From the NCBI GenBank assembly GCA_027257055.1, contig JAPVLO010000074.1, forward strand, positions 558,001 through 622,000: a DNA stretch of 64,000 nt. Direction: 5' to 3'. The DNA comes from Cephalopachus bancanus (taxonomy: Eukaryota; Chordata; Mammalia; Primates; Tarsiidae). Position 1 is the first letter of the stretch; each line of letters begins with the position of its first letter. Below, in pieces: positions 11,621 to 23,659 of this stretch. The position numbers were made by a program, and so were the translations under genes. The notes below the pieces were generated by a model, which was given only the letters and a program-made list of their open reading frames with translations, did no database searches and had not been told where the DNA came from.

Positions 11621-12869
11621 AGGTATAAAATATGTAATAAAGATGGATAAAGTGTCTTATAAATATGTATGTAAACATACACTTGTATATGCCTATATTC
11701 AGAATTTATCAATATAGTAACTTCTCAGTACTACTAAATTCAACATTCTCAGGAGGTCAGCAAATCTATATCTATTTCGTTGTAGTATTTTCAGTGCTAA
11801 TATGCAGGCTTTATACTGCAGGTGCTTGCAGCTGAGGAATGTTAATTTTCTCAGGAATGTTAAGGTTAAATGATAGCAAGTTTTTTTTTCACTTCCAGAA
11901 GTGTACAAGTGAGCAAAAAAATAGCTGTTATTAATCATAGTCAATAAATTGTATAATAATAGCATTCTTGAACTTATTCATTCTACCTGAAATTTTATAT
12001 TAAAAATTACTAAGAGAATAGATTTCAAGGGTTTTCACCCCAAAAAGATAAACACATAAAGCAATTCATATGTTAATTAACTTAATTTTGTCATTCTATA
12101 ATGTATGCACATTTCATACAAAAAACACACAACATGTGTTCTATACAAAACAATCTACAATTTGCATTTGTTAATTAAAAATAGTTTTTAAAAGAGTCCT
12201 ATTGTTTTTTAGTATTCTTCTGTAAATTTCTAAATACAGTATTTTCATTATGCTTTATTTTGGGACTGCATATGTCCTGCACATTAAAATAAGAAGCTAA
12301 TGGATACATTTTGCTCTGTCTTTATTATGATCTTTTTTATTTAGTCAAAGGTTTTTAATTTCAAAATAAGGTTCTAATGGTTTCTTCTGGAGACATTAAA
12401 AAGACATCTAATTCTTCTTGCACATAAAAGTCTTGCAAATATTTTTAGATAACTATTCATGGTCTCTAGTGTCTTTTTTTCTTTAATGTCCTTGGATTAT
12501 TTTTCTATGTTCTTTTAATATGAGCGTTTTGCATCATTCCAAATCATAATCATTCTACTAGACGCGGTCCTGTGTCCCAAGTACCTCTTAAAATGCAGTT
12601 CTCTAAACAAACAGAAACAGAACATTTCAACTGTAGTTCTGAAGTGTTGTTGAACTCATCTGTTCCCACTGACTCATCCTATTCTCCAACCTCTGCTACT
12701 CCACTGAAAGTATCTGTTCATGTCATTAGTGTCCCCATCTAATACGAAACCCGAAAGGTTCCTCTCCATTAAAACAGTGATTATGTTCCTCCAGTTTCCT
12801 GTGGCAATGGTTAAGTTACACACTTTTCTCTGTCATTTTGTTTATGCTACTATTTTGATCTTCCTATCA
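11621..12869. other. AT-rich sequence, no gene seen
   Basis: No supported feature. A minus-strand frame of 88 codons (11699-11965) shows no family resemblance. Confidence 0.55.
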
Positions 12870-13069
12870 CTGTAATTTCTTTGTGTTTTTCTTCACAATT
12901 TCTGTTCCTTCTCTTGTCCCCTATGTAATGAAGCCTTTAACCGTTTCATCGTCTATCCTCTCTGGTTATTTATCTACACACTCCTCTCTACATTATTTCA
13001 CAAAGGAAATTCAAACCTGTCAGTTTCAACTTATGACACCCAAATATCTCGACTGGTCTTTTGAACTCC

Positions 13070-13070
<1 letters not shown>
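12870..13070 (+). repeat. Possible L2 fragment
   Basis: 'acttatgacacccaaatatc' and the flanking C/T-rich text resemble the L2 ORF region that normally reads 'gatgactcccaaat'. The assignment is weak. Confidence 0.3.
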
Positions 13071-13134
<64 letters not shown>

Positions 13135-13176
13135 ATACATGTGTGTGTATATATATATATAAATATATATATATAT
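13071..13176 (+). repeat. Compound (TG)n-(TA)n microsatellite
   Basis: About 50 bp of uninterrupted GT (13081-13130) is followed by a TATACATGTG spacer and alternating TA. Open frames of Cys/Val repeats across it are artefacts. Confidence 0.97.
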
Positions 13177-13360
13177 TTTTAAGTTGTGGGTGCAATTCAG
13201 GGTTAGGTATACAAATGTTGATTTTGCGGGTACCCTTGTTGATGTTGATGAGGTGTGCCCCTCCCTCTCCTAGCAGTTTCCCTCAACTGCCAATCCCACA
13301 CCTCCTCCCCTGACAGTTTCCCACTTCTGCCAATCCATTTCTTATATGAACTCATATTTT
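13177..13360 (-). repeat. L1 3'-UTR fragment
   Basis: The plus strand carries the antisense of the lineage-specific L1 3' end (tgcaattcagggttaggtat, then the pyrimidine-rich block). It is under 200 bp, a severely 5'-truncated insertion. The TA microsatellite abuts its tail. Confidence 0.8.
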
Positions 13361-16300
13361 TAACCACTTATTACTGTTTCAACTGATAATTATTCTTCAA
13401 ACAACATAAAATTATGTATGATTTTCCCCTCTGAAGAATTGTCATTTGTTGCAAAACAGAAAATGTGTACAGGCTTGGGGCAGGAAGAAGGAACTTGTAC
13501 TCTGTGATGTCAGAATTTTAACGATAAAAAGAGGAAATTGTTGTTTTTTCAGAAACAGCATGTGAGCAAATGTGAATTATTTTCAGTATAACCTGGCATG
13601 ATGTACCAAGATTAGCTATGTGGTCTGAGGAACTTGAAAGGCTTGAAAAAAAGAATACCTGTAAGAACAGGAGTTTCAAGCTATAGTGGATGCATCTCTT
13701 CATCATATGAAGAAGGAAGCATTGCCAACAATTGACTGAATACCTTCCAGTCTTAGATGTTTTCCATTTTATGTATTTCACTTTTGAGTAGTTCACTTGA
13801 ATATTCTTTTTTTATAAGTTCATTTTTTTACATTTTATGTTATACCATCTTGAATTTATATTATTTTCTAATGAATTTTCAAATGGTGAGTTAGTTGCTA
13901 TAATTTTTCAAAAATTATATATTGAACCAATCATCAATGCAACCCTTTGTAATAAATGTATATATTATATTATATATATTGTGTATATACATATTATTAG
14001 TAATAAAATATAACTTTTATGCTCTAATTGCTCAAATTTACATTTTCTTATACAACTAAAGATTTATTTACATCACCAGGATCTTTCACTTAAATACTGA
14101 ATATAATAAGAGTTTTATTTAGTATGGCTAAAGTGGTTGTGCTTTGCAATTCTGGGGGTTATTAGTGCCTGCAGTCTGAACTACACACTAGAAGACCACA
14201 GTTTTGACCTACTGTCCTTCTTTTATTTATGACTGTTCTTCTTGGTACCTATCTAGCCTCTCTAGCAGGAGGAGTAATACTTAAAATATGGGTTCCCAAA
14301 ATTAAATATCTTTTTTTAAGAAATGTTTGGAGATTCAGCATCTATAGCCCAAGTTCAACCATCTTCCTACAATTCTTCCCAAGCGAACATCAACCAAAAA
14401 TAGGGCATATGTTTCTTATTATCATGATGATAAGAAATAGCAAAATTTTAATACCAACTAAACTAGATTCCTTGCAACAACATGTATTATTTGTAAAACA
14501 TTCCTAAAATATTCTGATGATAATGTAACATTTCATTTTGAAACTCTTTTCAAAATTTAGTTTATTCACTACTACAAAAGCATTATAAGATTAGATTCAG
14601 ATACATATTTCACTTCTTGCATCAGTACACTTGGAGCAGAATAGAGTACCTAGTTTTAAGATTAATACATAGAGTATGTTGTTAGTGATAAAATAACTAC
14701 CAGTATTAACTATGACTAGAAGATAGAAAAGAGAACAAAAGCTAATTAGAAATGCACAATTTTGATACAAGATCAATTGAACACTTGAGTTTATTTTTTT
14801 GTACCTCAGACAATAATAGACAACTAAATAGATAAATAATAAACACACGAAATCACAAATAATCACCAAACTGTATCGAGATAAACCACAAAGGACCATT
14901 TCTGGAATAATTCTACGCTTTTGGAAACTGTGAGATAAAAGTTGAGTTTCTTATTTCATATAATGCCTTCAAGAATCTAAGGAAATTTAAATTTCCAAAG
15001 AGAGATAAAACCTTATTTTTGTTCCTGTAGTATCATAATCCACATTCTTGTAAAAAAAATCCTTTAATAATTGAGAAAAAGTGCACACAAGACTGGAATA
15101 CAGTCTAAACTATGTCTTAACTATGTTAGAACAATTCCTTCTAAAAATAGCAGAAAATATGGGGGGCAGCATTCACTGTACAGAATAGGTTCAATTCAGA
15201 CCCGTGGCATTTTCTCCTCCAAGCAGCCAAGAGGATCCAGCAAACAAAGACTTTTCAGAGCTCTGAGATATGCTCATTGTGATGCAGATGTACTAGAAAA
15301 TATTTTAGGCTATTCTTTGGGCTTAAAATACATCTGCCTTGGTATAGTAGATCTATAAAAGATGTTTAATGCTTTGTTGTATATTTATCTGCTTTGCTTC
15401 ACTAACCTTACAGCTATCTAAACATGGCATGCTGACAAATAGTTTATTTCTTGCTGGGTAGACTTCTATTCAAACTGGTGTCTGCTTTGGATTTATATAA
15501 CCAAAATATTCTAAATGTATTTTGCTTACATAACAGGAGAGAAATTATACAAACTAACAGTTCAAGGTTATTAAAAAGAATTCTAATATATATTCACATG
15601 TATGTGTGCTTATTTATAAATATATTTTAAAAGCCTTGAGGGTTTCTTTAAAATAAGGACATATGTATATATTTATAAATACATGTCTAAAACCGTAGGA
15701 ATAAGAATAGCCCAAAAGGTAGGAAGTTAGCTTTAGCTCAGATTTATCATGTTGAATGATAATGGCTTACTTATTTGAAGTTTTATAAGCCTCCTGGATA
15801 TTTAAGATGTGCTAGAGAATCTCTCCACAGCAGACTTTAATTCCCTCTCCCTGACTCTCCTACACAAAAACTGTTCTGGGAGAAAAATACGTTGTTTATT
15901 TTCTATTGCCAGCAATGCTTACAGCTAGATATAGGAAGCAAAAATTCTCATCAAAATGAAACTGCAAGAATTTTTTTTTTTTCAAAAGAGCATTTTATCT
16001 TGTCTCACCATCTATTTTGTCCTCTTTGGCAATCATTTACATTCCTTATACAGCCCTAGGAGTCTTTGGTCATAGATAAAAACTAGTTATTAATATATAG
16101 AGGTATCATAGATGTGACCTTAAAATATGTAGCCCAAGTACCTAACAGAATTATGGTACATGATTAATTATCATACACCTAACTAATTTTCAAAAAACTG
16201 TAGATCTTTAAAATTGCACTATGAAACATTAACCATATTGTCATCTTAGAGATTCTCTATTTACAAAGAAGTACTATTTACAAAGTAGATTCTTTGCAAA

Positions 16301-16962
16301 TTAAATGCCTTTCTCTCTGCTTCTATTCAATAATAATTCCCTTTAGTCTTGCTTTAACATGAGATTACTATTTATGGTCCCAGGTTTTCTCTTCCTCACT
16401 CCCATATCCCTACCTCCTCGCTGTTTTTATAAAGGGAAACTGTACCATTATTATAGTAAAACTAAAACATTTGGAACTATATGCTGCTGAGATATCAATG
16501 CAAAACCTGAAGTGAACAGATAAACATATACAAATGCAAATGAAATACAGGATAATTTTACATATAACTTAACCATGTAAACCTCAAATATACGAAGCAT
16601 TACCATCACAGAAGACTGAGTTTTGTGCTTTTCTAGTTAACACTCTCCCTGAAAATGCTAATACTATTTTGATGTCTAACATTATGAAGAACTGTTTGCT
16701 CTTGAACATCACACTGTGTGTTCTCTGGTTTCTAGTTTCTCTTGCTCAATACTGTGCTGATGAGATTTATCACATTACTGCATAGATAAGCAGTTCACTA
16801 GTTTCCAATTTAGTGTGATATTTTACTATATCAATATGCTACAAAGTGATTCATTTTAAAATTTTGTCTTCTTCACTCTCTGTTTTGGTCATGATATCCA
16901 ATACTAAACCAAATACAAATGATTATTGTGATCATTATAGTTTTCTCTAATACACAAAACTA
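13361..16962. other. AT-rich sequence, no gene seen
   Basis: Nothing here is supported as a gene. The longest frames, 92 codons at 14229-14507, 100 codons at 14597-14899 (minus) and 95 codons at 15071-15358, have no recognisable domains. Their codon use follows the local AT content. Confidence 0.55.
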
Positions 16963-17172
16963 CTCAATATTTTACCATTGCCTATAATTGCATATACTTC
17001 TGAAATATTATATTTCACTTTAATAAAGTTCTATTATATTTACTGTTAGCTGAAAAATTTTACAATGCTCAATATTTTACCATTGCCTACAATTGCATAT
17101 ACTTCTGAAATATTATATTTCACTTTAATAAAGTTCTATTATATTTACTGTTAGCTGAAAAATTTTACAATG
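16963..17172 (+). repeat. 105-bp tandem duplication, two copies
   Basis: Copy 1 (16963-17067) and copy 2 (17068-17172) are identical except for one T/C difference (cctataattg versus cctacaattg). There is no spacer. The near identity suggests a recent event or an assembly artefact. Confidence 0.95.
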
Positions 17173-17179
17173 AACAAGT

Positions 17180-17830
17180 ATTGAATATCATTCAATTCTT
17201 GTTCTGCTTTTACTGAGGTGATTGTATATTATTCCCTTTATTCTGTTAATTGCAATTTATAGTGAATGATTTCCCTGTAAAAACAACATCAAATTCTTGA
17301 AACAAATCTTACTATGATATATTATTAACTTTATACATGCTAGATGTCCTAATTTTCCTTAGAATTTTTTCCTTAAAATTATAGAAATAAGGATTTAAAG
17401 TTTAATGTAATTTTCTTGGCAGATTTTGCTATAAATATTATAGTAAATTCCTTATAAAATATGTGGTAAAGTCTTTGCCATTGCCTATTCACTGGGAACT
17501 TTTATGCAAGTTTGAAGTTATTTTTTCTTTAAAGGCTATAATTAGTCTTTAAATGAATAATTCATTGGTGATGTCATCTTAACATAGAGTTCTTTCAAGA
17601 GAAAGAAAAATTATTAAATTAATTTATGTTATATATATATTTATGTGCCATTCATAGTCAATACATTTTTTCATTGTCATTGGGTTTATGTTTTCTCTAT
17701 TCAACTTGTTTTTTATTTGTTCCACTTGTTATTTTTTCTTTTCTTTATCCTTCAAAATGCTTCCTTAGGATTAATTACATATTTTAACTATTTTATGTTT
17801 ATCTTTTTTTATCACTTTAGTCATATAGAC
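17180..17830 (-). repeat. Old L1, ORF2 fragment
   Basis: The plus strand parallels antisense L1 ORF2 in order: 'ttttactgaggtgattgtat', 'ttctgttaattgcaattt' and later T-rich text. It is strongly diverged and non-coding. Confidence 0.55.
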
Positions 17831-17874
17831 TGTAGTGAGGAATAATGTAGTCCTCCTTCTTCTCCTGGGATGTC

Positions 17875-18190
17875 CTCATCCAAATTTTGGAAACCTGTGC
17901 ATATATTGCTTCATGTGGCAAAAGAAACTTTGTAGGTCTGGTTAAGGTTGTAAACGTAAAGTCAGGTTAAGATTATGGTTGTGGTTAAGGTTATAAACCT
18001 GAGTTCAGGAGATTATTCTAAATCTTCAAGACTAGTTCAATTTAATCTATGATGGTGAGTCAGTCCTGAATATTTCAAAGAAAAGTGACTTAAGGAGAAC
18101 TCAGTTCATGACTGTGAGAGTTGAAGATCGAAGAAGGGAACATAAGACAAGGTATACAGTAACTCATAGAAGCTGGAAATTCCCCTCAGC
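17875..18190 (+). repeat. Old dispersed repeat, unclassified
   Basis: 'ttttggaaacctgtgcatat' and 'atgtggcaaaagaaacttt' followed by repeated 'ggttaaggtt' units match a common ancient mammalian dispersed repeat by memory of its consensus. I do not assign a family name. Confidence 0.45.
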
Positions 18191-20229
18191 CTAGAATCAG
18201 CAATTTATGGATATCTATGTTTAATAACTGCCATAAATAAAATTCTACCAACATCCCAATGTTTGGATTTATATAAATGTATTATTAAATTGAGAAATTA
18301 ATTATTGTCAATAAATTATCTTGGACTCAATAAATTTATGGACCATTTTAGAGAACAATTATGCAAATTTTAAAATTGTAAAAGTGGTTTTAATCACCTT
18401 AATATTGCAAAATGTTACAAAATTTATGTAACATGATACAATTATGAAACAAAGGTAAAAGATGGGTTACATATTCTTAAAATCAATAATATTTGAGAAA
18501 TGTATACAAGTTTTAAGAAGATTCAGTACAAAGTATATTCAAACTAAAATATACATACACTTATTTGAGAGTGAATAAATTGAGAAAAAGTAACTTATTT
18601 TTAATATTAACATAGGTTAAATATTCAAATAAGAGAACTTTAAAATATGACAATGAATGAGAAATAAAGAGCACTGAATGTTGAAAGCTTCATGTTATGC
18701 ACGATTCTCTTGAGTCCTTTTGAAGGACAGGCTCAGTATGAAAGATTATCTTCCCGAAAAAAGTAGTCAATAGAAAACTCTCCACAGTCCTGCAGCGCAA
18801 ACAGAATGCAGAGACAGCTGGGCTTTATACAAAACGATTGCTTAGAGTCAGAAAGTGGCAGGACAGAGCAATATAAACATAAGAGATTTCCTGATTTTCA
18901 GTGATAGGCAGCATTCAGTTGATAACCTTGGAAAAATAATTACCCTATTAAAGAGAACTGAAAATGACCTAAGATGAAGGATAATAACTGATTCAGTCTA
19001 TACAAAATAAAACAAGGTAGTAAAGCCTCCTCACAATTTCATAAAACATAGATAAAAAGAGAAAAAGATAGATCCAGAATAAGGCAGACCAATGGTAAAA
19101 TCTTTAATTACAATTCACTAGAGTTTTTGTTTCTTATTAATTTTTATGAAGTAAGAATTGGAAATTATTGAAATGCCATAGATTGCCAGTAATGGAAAGT
19201 CACATGTAAAATTGCCTATTGAATAATTATGTTTATTTTTAACTTCATAATTTGAGTTAAATCATTCACAATTAATCCTTTTGTTGATTTCTCAAAGTCC
19301 AGAATGGTGAAATAAGATCCTCTATTGAGACTATTTTAGATAGGCAGCATTCAAACTGTGACTAACAGAGTCCTATGGGCCAACTCCTTGAGGGATGGAC
19401 AAAAGAACTAAAACATCAGAGACTCAGGTTTCTACTACAAGGCAACTAGAGTAGCATGTGTTTAATTGTATAGGTAGTGGAAATTCTAGCAATATTTGCT
19501 TGTGGAAAAACTGCCAAATGAGACGGATAAGTTGAGAACTACTTTGACAATTGATATTTATTAAGTGAATCCTGTGTGATTCTCATAATTCATGTTTGAA
19601 TTTCAAACAGGTCATGCCAGGGGAAAAAAGGCCAATTTACTGCTCATTTAATGTTTTCCAAGGCCTCAACTACTCATTTCAAGATGCCACACAAAAGGCA
19701 AATAGAATAAACCAAGCTAACTTACTTTATGAGCTCATAAACTTACTTTATGAGCTGGACCTTACAAACAGAAGAACAAAAACATATTCCATAATTTTTG
19801 CTAATATATTTGACCTCACATTAGTTCTAATATTCTTATAGTAGCATATACATGCATCATCTGTCTTGACAGTTCTTTCTCATGTCAGTCTAGATAACAG
19901 ATTTCTGCTGAGCTTTGTAGTTACTGAAATTGATGAAAAGGCATGTCATGAATATACATATTGTTTCAGAATATTATACATAAAATAATTTAAATGTCTG
20001 ATATTTGTTTAAATATTACATAAATTTAGTTTTTAAATAGCACTGTTACTGAGACATTATATATATATATATATATATACAATTAATAACCCATTTTCAG
20101 TCTGCAATGCATTAATTTTGGCAAATGTATGGGTATGCATCGATATATGTATACAAGAACAATGTATTCAAATATTATATTTTTTATATATGTCCATTTG
20201 TATATCCATCCATCTTTAGTTTGGTAGTT
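18191..20229. other. No gene seen; short (TA)n
   Basis: AT-rich sequence with a short TA run at about 20058-20080 and a 21-bp local duplication near 19722-19758 (cttactttatgagct twice). No RNA or coding feature is supported. Confidence 0.55.
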
Positions 20230-21112
20230 TAACCCTTCCTTCAATCATATACATAGATAGTCATCAATTTTATTTCTATCCTTCTAGTATTGTATTTTCC
20301 AGAAGTACAGGAAAACAGATCAAATAGTATTTCATCTTTTGTGTCTGGCTTTTTTTATTTACCATAATTCTTTTGCAATTCATCCACGTTGCTGCATATA
20401 TCAGTGACTCATTCTGTCTCATTGCTGGGAAACACTTCATCCTATGGAGATGACTGACTGATTTGTTTATTCACTGATATTATAAACACTTAGACTGTTT
20501 TCAGTTTTCAGCAGCAATTAATATAGATACTGTGAACATTTGCATACCAGTTTTGTAAGGACATTTGCTTTCATTTCTTTTGGGTAAATAACTGAGGATA
20601 CTATTACTGTGGTGTATGGTAAATGAATTTTAAATTTGTAGAAACTACCAAAATTCTTTCTATGTAGCTGTACTACTTTGCATTCTTATAAGAAATCTAT
20701 GTTATTTTCCTGTGCTGCACATTTTTGTCCACACTTGATATTGTCAGGTTTTTCCATTTTAGCCATTCCAGTAGTTAGAGATATGAATTTATTAGCATCT
20801 TCATAGTGACTCAATGTAGAGCATCATGTGCTTATTTGCAATTTGCATATCTTCTTTGCAGAGGAAACAGTACAAACCAATCCAAATATTTCTTTTTTTA
20901 AAAATTGAGTTGTAAAAGTTTGTTGTATTCTCAATACAAGTCATTCATTACACACATATTTTGCAATGTTTTCTGCCAGGATGTAGCTTACCTTTATATT
21001 TCCTGAACCATGCGTTTCAAAATGTTTTAAATGTCTTAATTTTGATGATATTGAATTTATTGAATTTTTGATTATATAGATTTACTTTTTTAAATTTAAG
21101 AAATATTTGGCA
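20230..21112 (-). repeat. Old L1, end of ORF2 and 3' part
   Basis: The plus strand reads as antisense old L1: 'tgtgtctggctttttttatt', 'ttcatccacgttgctgca', 'gtccacacttgatattgtc', 'ttttagccattccagtag'. It is split by the full-length L1 at 21113 and continues at 27783-27860. Confidence 0.75.
21098..21112 (+). repeat. Target-site duplication, left copy
   Basis: aagaaatatttggca, repeated exactly at 27768-27782. It fixes both ends of the full-length L1. Confidence 0.95.
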
Positions 21113-22800
21113 GAGTTCCAGTAAGATGGCGACATCATAGGTGGATTTGTGAGATTCTTCGAACGTGAGTTCCCAAAAAGACTCTTACTTTTCTTCCCCC
21201 ACCCCACCCCCGCCCACCACCAGCTGCACTGGTCTGAGGCCCAGGGACCTTCGGTCCCATGCAGGGCCGGATATTGCAGCCCCTGGCTGCTGCTGCTCCA
21301 CTATAAGTGACTCCTGCCCACACGGGAGTCCTGGGTCTCGGCTCCCTCCCTGGCTACATCGTGTTGCCCAGCACCCAGCACCAAGTTGCCAGTCACCCAG
21401 GGAGGCTCTGGGTGCCTGTCCCTCAGAGATACTGGTCCCATTTCTGGCTGAAGTACCCTGTGAGGGACTCAGAGCCAATCACGCCACCCACCGCCTGCCC
21501 TTTGGAGCTTTGGAGCTCTGGAACTCAGGGCCTACCCTGGCTGAGGTACTCAACACGCGATCCCGTGCTTGTGTAAGGGAACAGCATATCTTATGAGGTG
21601 GCGATGGGAGGCTCTCAGCTCCAGAGGAGGGAACTCCCGACCCCTCCTCCAGCCCAGCCTGCTGGTGGCACCCCAGATCCAGTGCCCAGCTGTGCAGTTG
21701 ATCCCCGGTGCCTCCCACTCCAGCACAGTCCATCACAGTGGAACACACAGGGACCCAGACGAGCAGAGAGAAAAGATCTGCGAAAGTGAAGCTGCCACTT
21801 TGGCCATTCTCCAAGCAGAGATTTGCATTGCCCTACCCACCTATCAACAGCCTCCACCTCAGTTCCTAAGGTAATATCAATAAACAGGAGGAAAGTCCCT
21901 CCCCTGCTGAATCACCAACGGTAATGTCGCAGACCTCCCAGGCAGCAGGCTAAAAAAAAAAAACAAACCCAAGCTGCCAGTAAATCTTGCTGCCTGCAAG
22001 AAAAACAAAGGGGAGAGGCTGGAGATCAGAGCTGAAGAGACTTTAGACACGCAGGAAAGATTCCAGAGCTAGTCTGATCTCTTATTTTGACTTTTTATTT
22101 TATCATTTTGACAGTTGTTTTGCTCATTTTTGTTCACTTTCTGACTTACACTACCTGTTTCATGATTATATTGATCTGTCTCTGTGTAGCTACCAGTATC
22201 CTTTAGGGAATTTGGCTCATGTGTTTTTTTCACTTTTCTCCAGCCATGTGTCACTTTTTCACCTGTTAGTTGGTATGTATGTCTGTTTTCCCTCTCACTC
22301 TCCTCTCTTTCTAACTTCCTACTGACCGCCCCCTTCCTCCATTATTTTCCTCTTTTGTAACTCCTTTTGATCCAGGGACTAAACCTACATACCACTGTAC
22401 AGACAGATTGTAAAGCAGTGGGAAATAGGTTCCAGTGTGCTCATACACTTGTTGGTGGATGTTGGAATCAGCATATAGATTCTGAATCACAGCCTCCCCC
22501 TCAATTAAACCTCAAAACTGCAATAAATACAGCCTGAAGCCCACACTTCAACCTCAAAAGTGAACAAAGCCAGAAGAACTTCATAAGGAAGAACAGGAAA
22601 TTGCACAAGTGAAATAAAAGCAACACCACCTTCCCTGAAAAACTGAATTAAAGAAGGGGAAGGAAAGAGGGAGAGAGAGAAAAATCTACACAACCGAAGA
22701 AAAAACAGAAGAAGAATATGGGTCTCTCCCAGAGCCCTGGGAGGGAAGACACTGAGAAAACTGACTTCAGAATGCAAACAATGAAGAGCCCCCAGAATGA
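21113..22800 (+). promoter_or_regulatory. L1 5' UTR / internal promoter
   Basis: The outer part (about 21113-21790) is GC-rich and CpG-containing, in contrast with the AT-rich surroundings, and has no counterpart in the second full-length L1. From about 21800 ('ccaagcagagat') both copies align. Known L1 biology places an internal RNA polymerase II promoter here. Long frames on both strands in this block (for example 143 codons at 21165-21596, and minus-strand 97 and 111 codons) probably reflect GC content. Confidence 0.75.
21123..21130 (+). promoter_or_regulatory. YY1-type site, L1 +11 to +18
   Basis: AAGATGGC starts ten bases inside the element, the position of the YY1 site in human L1. It is one of very few motifs shared by all three L1 5' ends in this window. 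Confidence 0.6.
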
Positions 22801-23655
22801 CTAGTCCCAAACTACAAACCTAGATATCAAGACATTAATGGAGAGATTAAAAAGAATTGAAAAGACAAGAAGAAACTAGGAAGAAACTGATATCTGAGAA
22901 AACAGTAATAAAGAATACTGTGAATGAAATAAATAACAAATCGATAAGCATGGAAAGCAGAATTACCAAGCAGAAGAAATAATCTCCGAGCTTGAGGACC
23001 AAAATATAGAACTAACCCAAACTCTTAAAAACCCAGAAAACAAGCTCAAAAAGACAGAACAAAACCTTCAAGAGATGAGTGATCACTTCAAGAGACTGAA
23101 CCTAAGAGTAATTGGCCTTCCTGAGGCAGAAAGAGAGATAGAGACCACACTGAAACAAACTTTCCATGAGATCATTCAAGAAGAAATTCCCTTATCTAAT
23201 CAGTGATGCAACCATTCAAACACAAGAGATTCAGAGAACCCCTGCAAGACAACAAATGAGAAGACCAACTCCTAAACACATCATAATTCACCTAAACAAA
23301 GTAGGCATAAAAGAAAAAATCCTAAAGGCAGCAAGAGAAAAAGGCCAGATCACCTACCATGGAAGACCACTTAGAATAGCAGCAGATTTATCTACAGAAA
23401 CCCTGCAGCCTAGGACAGCTTAGAGCCCTACCTTAAAAGTCCTAAAAGATAAACAATTTCAACCAAGAATAACCTACCCAGCCAAGTTAAGGTTCATCAG
23501 CGAGAGAGAATTAAAATCTTTCCCTGATATCCAATCCCTAAGAACTTATGCTGCAACAAAACCACCTCTGCATGAAACACTTAAGAAAGTACTAAACACA
23601 GAAGAAAAGGAAAAAAGAACAACATTCTTCACAAGAGTACAGGAAAAAGAATAAC
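22800..23655 (+). pseudogene. L1 ORF1 remnant (RNA-binding chaperone)
   Basis: In active L1, ORF1p is a trimeric RNA-binding protein that coats L1 RNA in cytoplasmic particles. Here the N-terminal third is scrambled by stops. The central domain is readable from about 23090 ('LRVIGLPEAEREIETTL'). The best stretch is 23166-23423: 'QEIQRTPARQQMRRPTPKHI', then 'KAAREKGQITYHGRPLRIAA' and 'LSTETLQ', the RRM and C-terminal domain. A stop follows ('QPRTA*') and homology continues as 'KQFQPRITYPAKLRFISE'. The gene is certainly inactive. Confidence 0.88.
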
Positions 23656-23659
23656 ATAC

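Noticed and set aside
12883..13313. Cys/Val-repeat peptides
   Set aside because: They are translations of the TG microsatellite, as are those at 59551-59599.
15071..15358. 95-codon frame in a repeat-poor region
   Set aside because: No recognisable motif, no homologous exon structure and no supporting signals; consistent with chance in AT-rich DNA.
21165..21596. 143-codon frame, Pro/Ser-rich
   Set aside because: It lies in the GC-rich L1 5' UTR, where long frames arise on both strands. No domain and no upstream gene structure.
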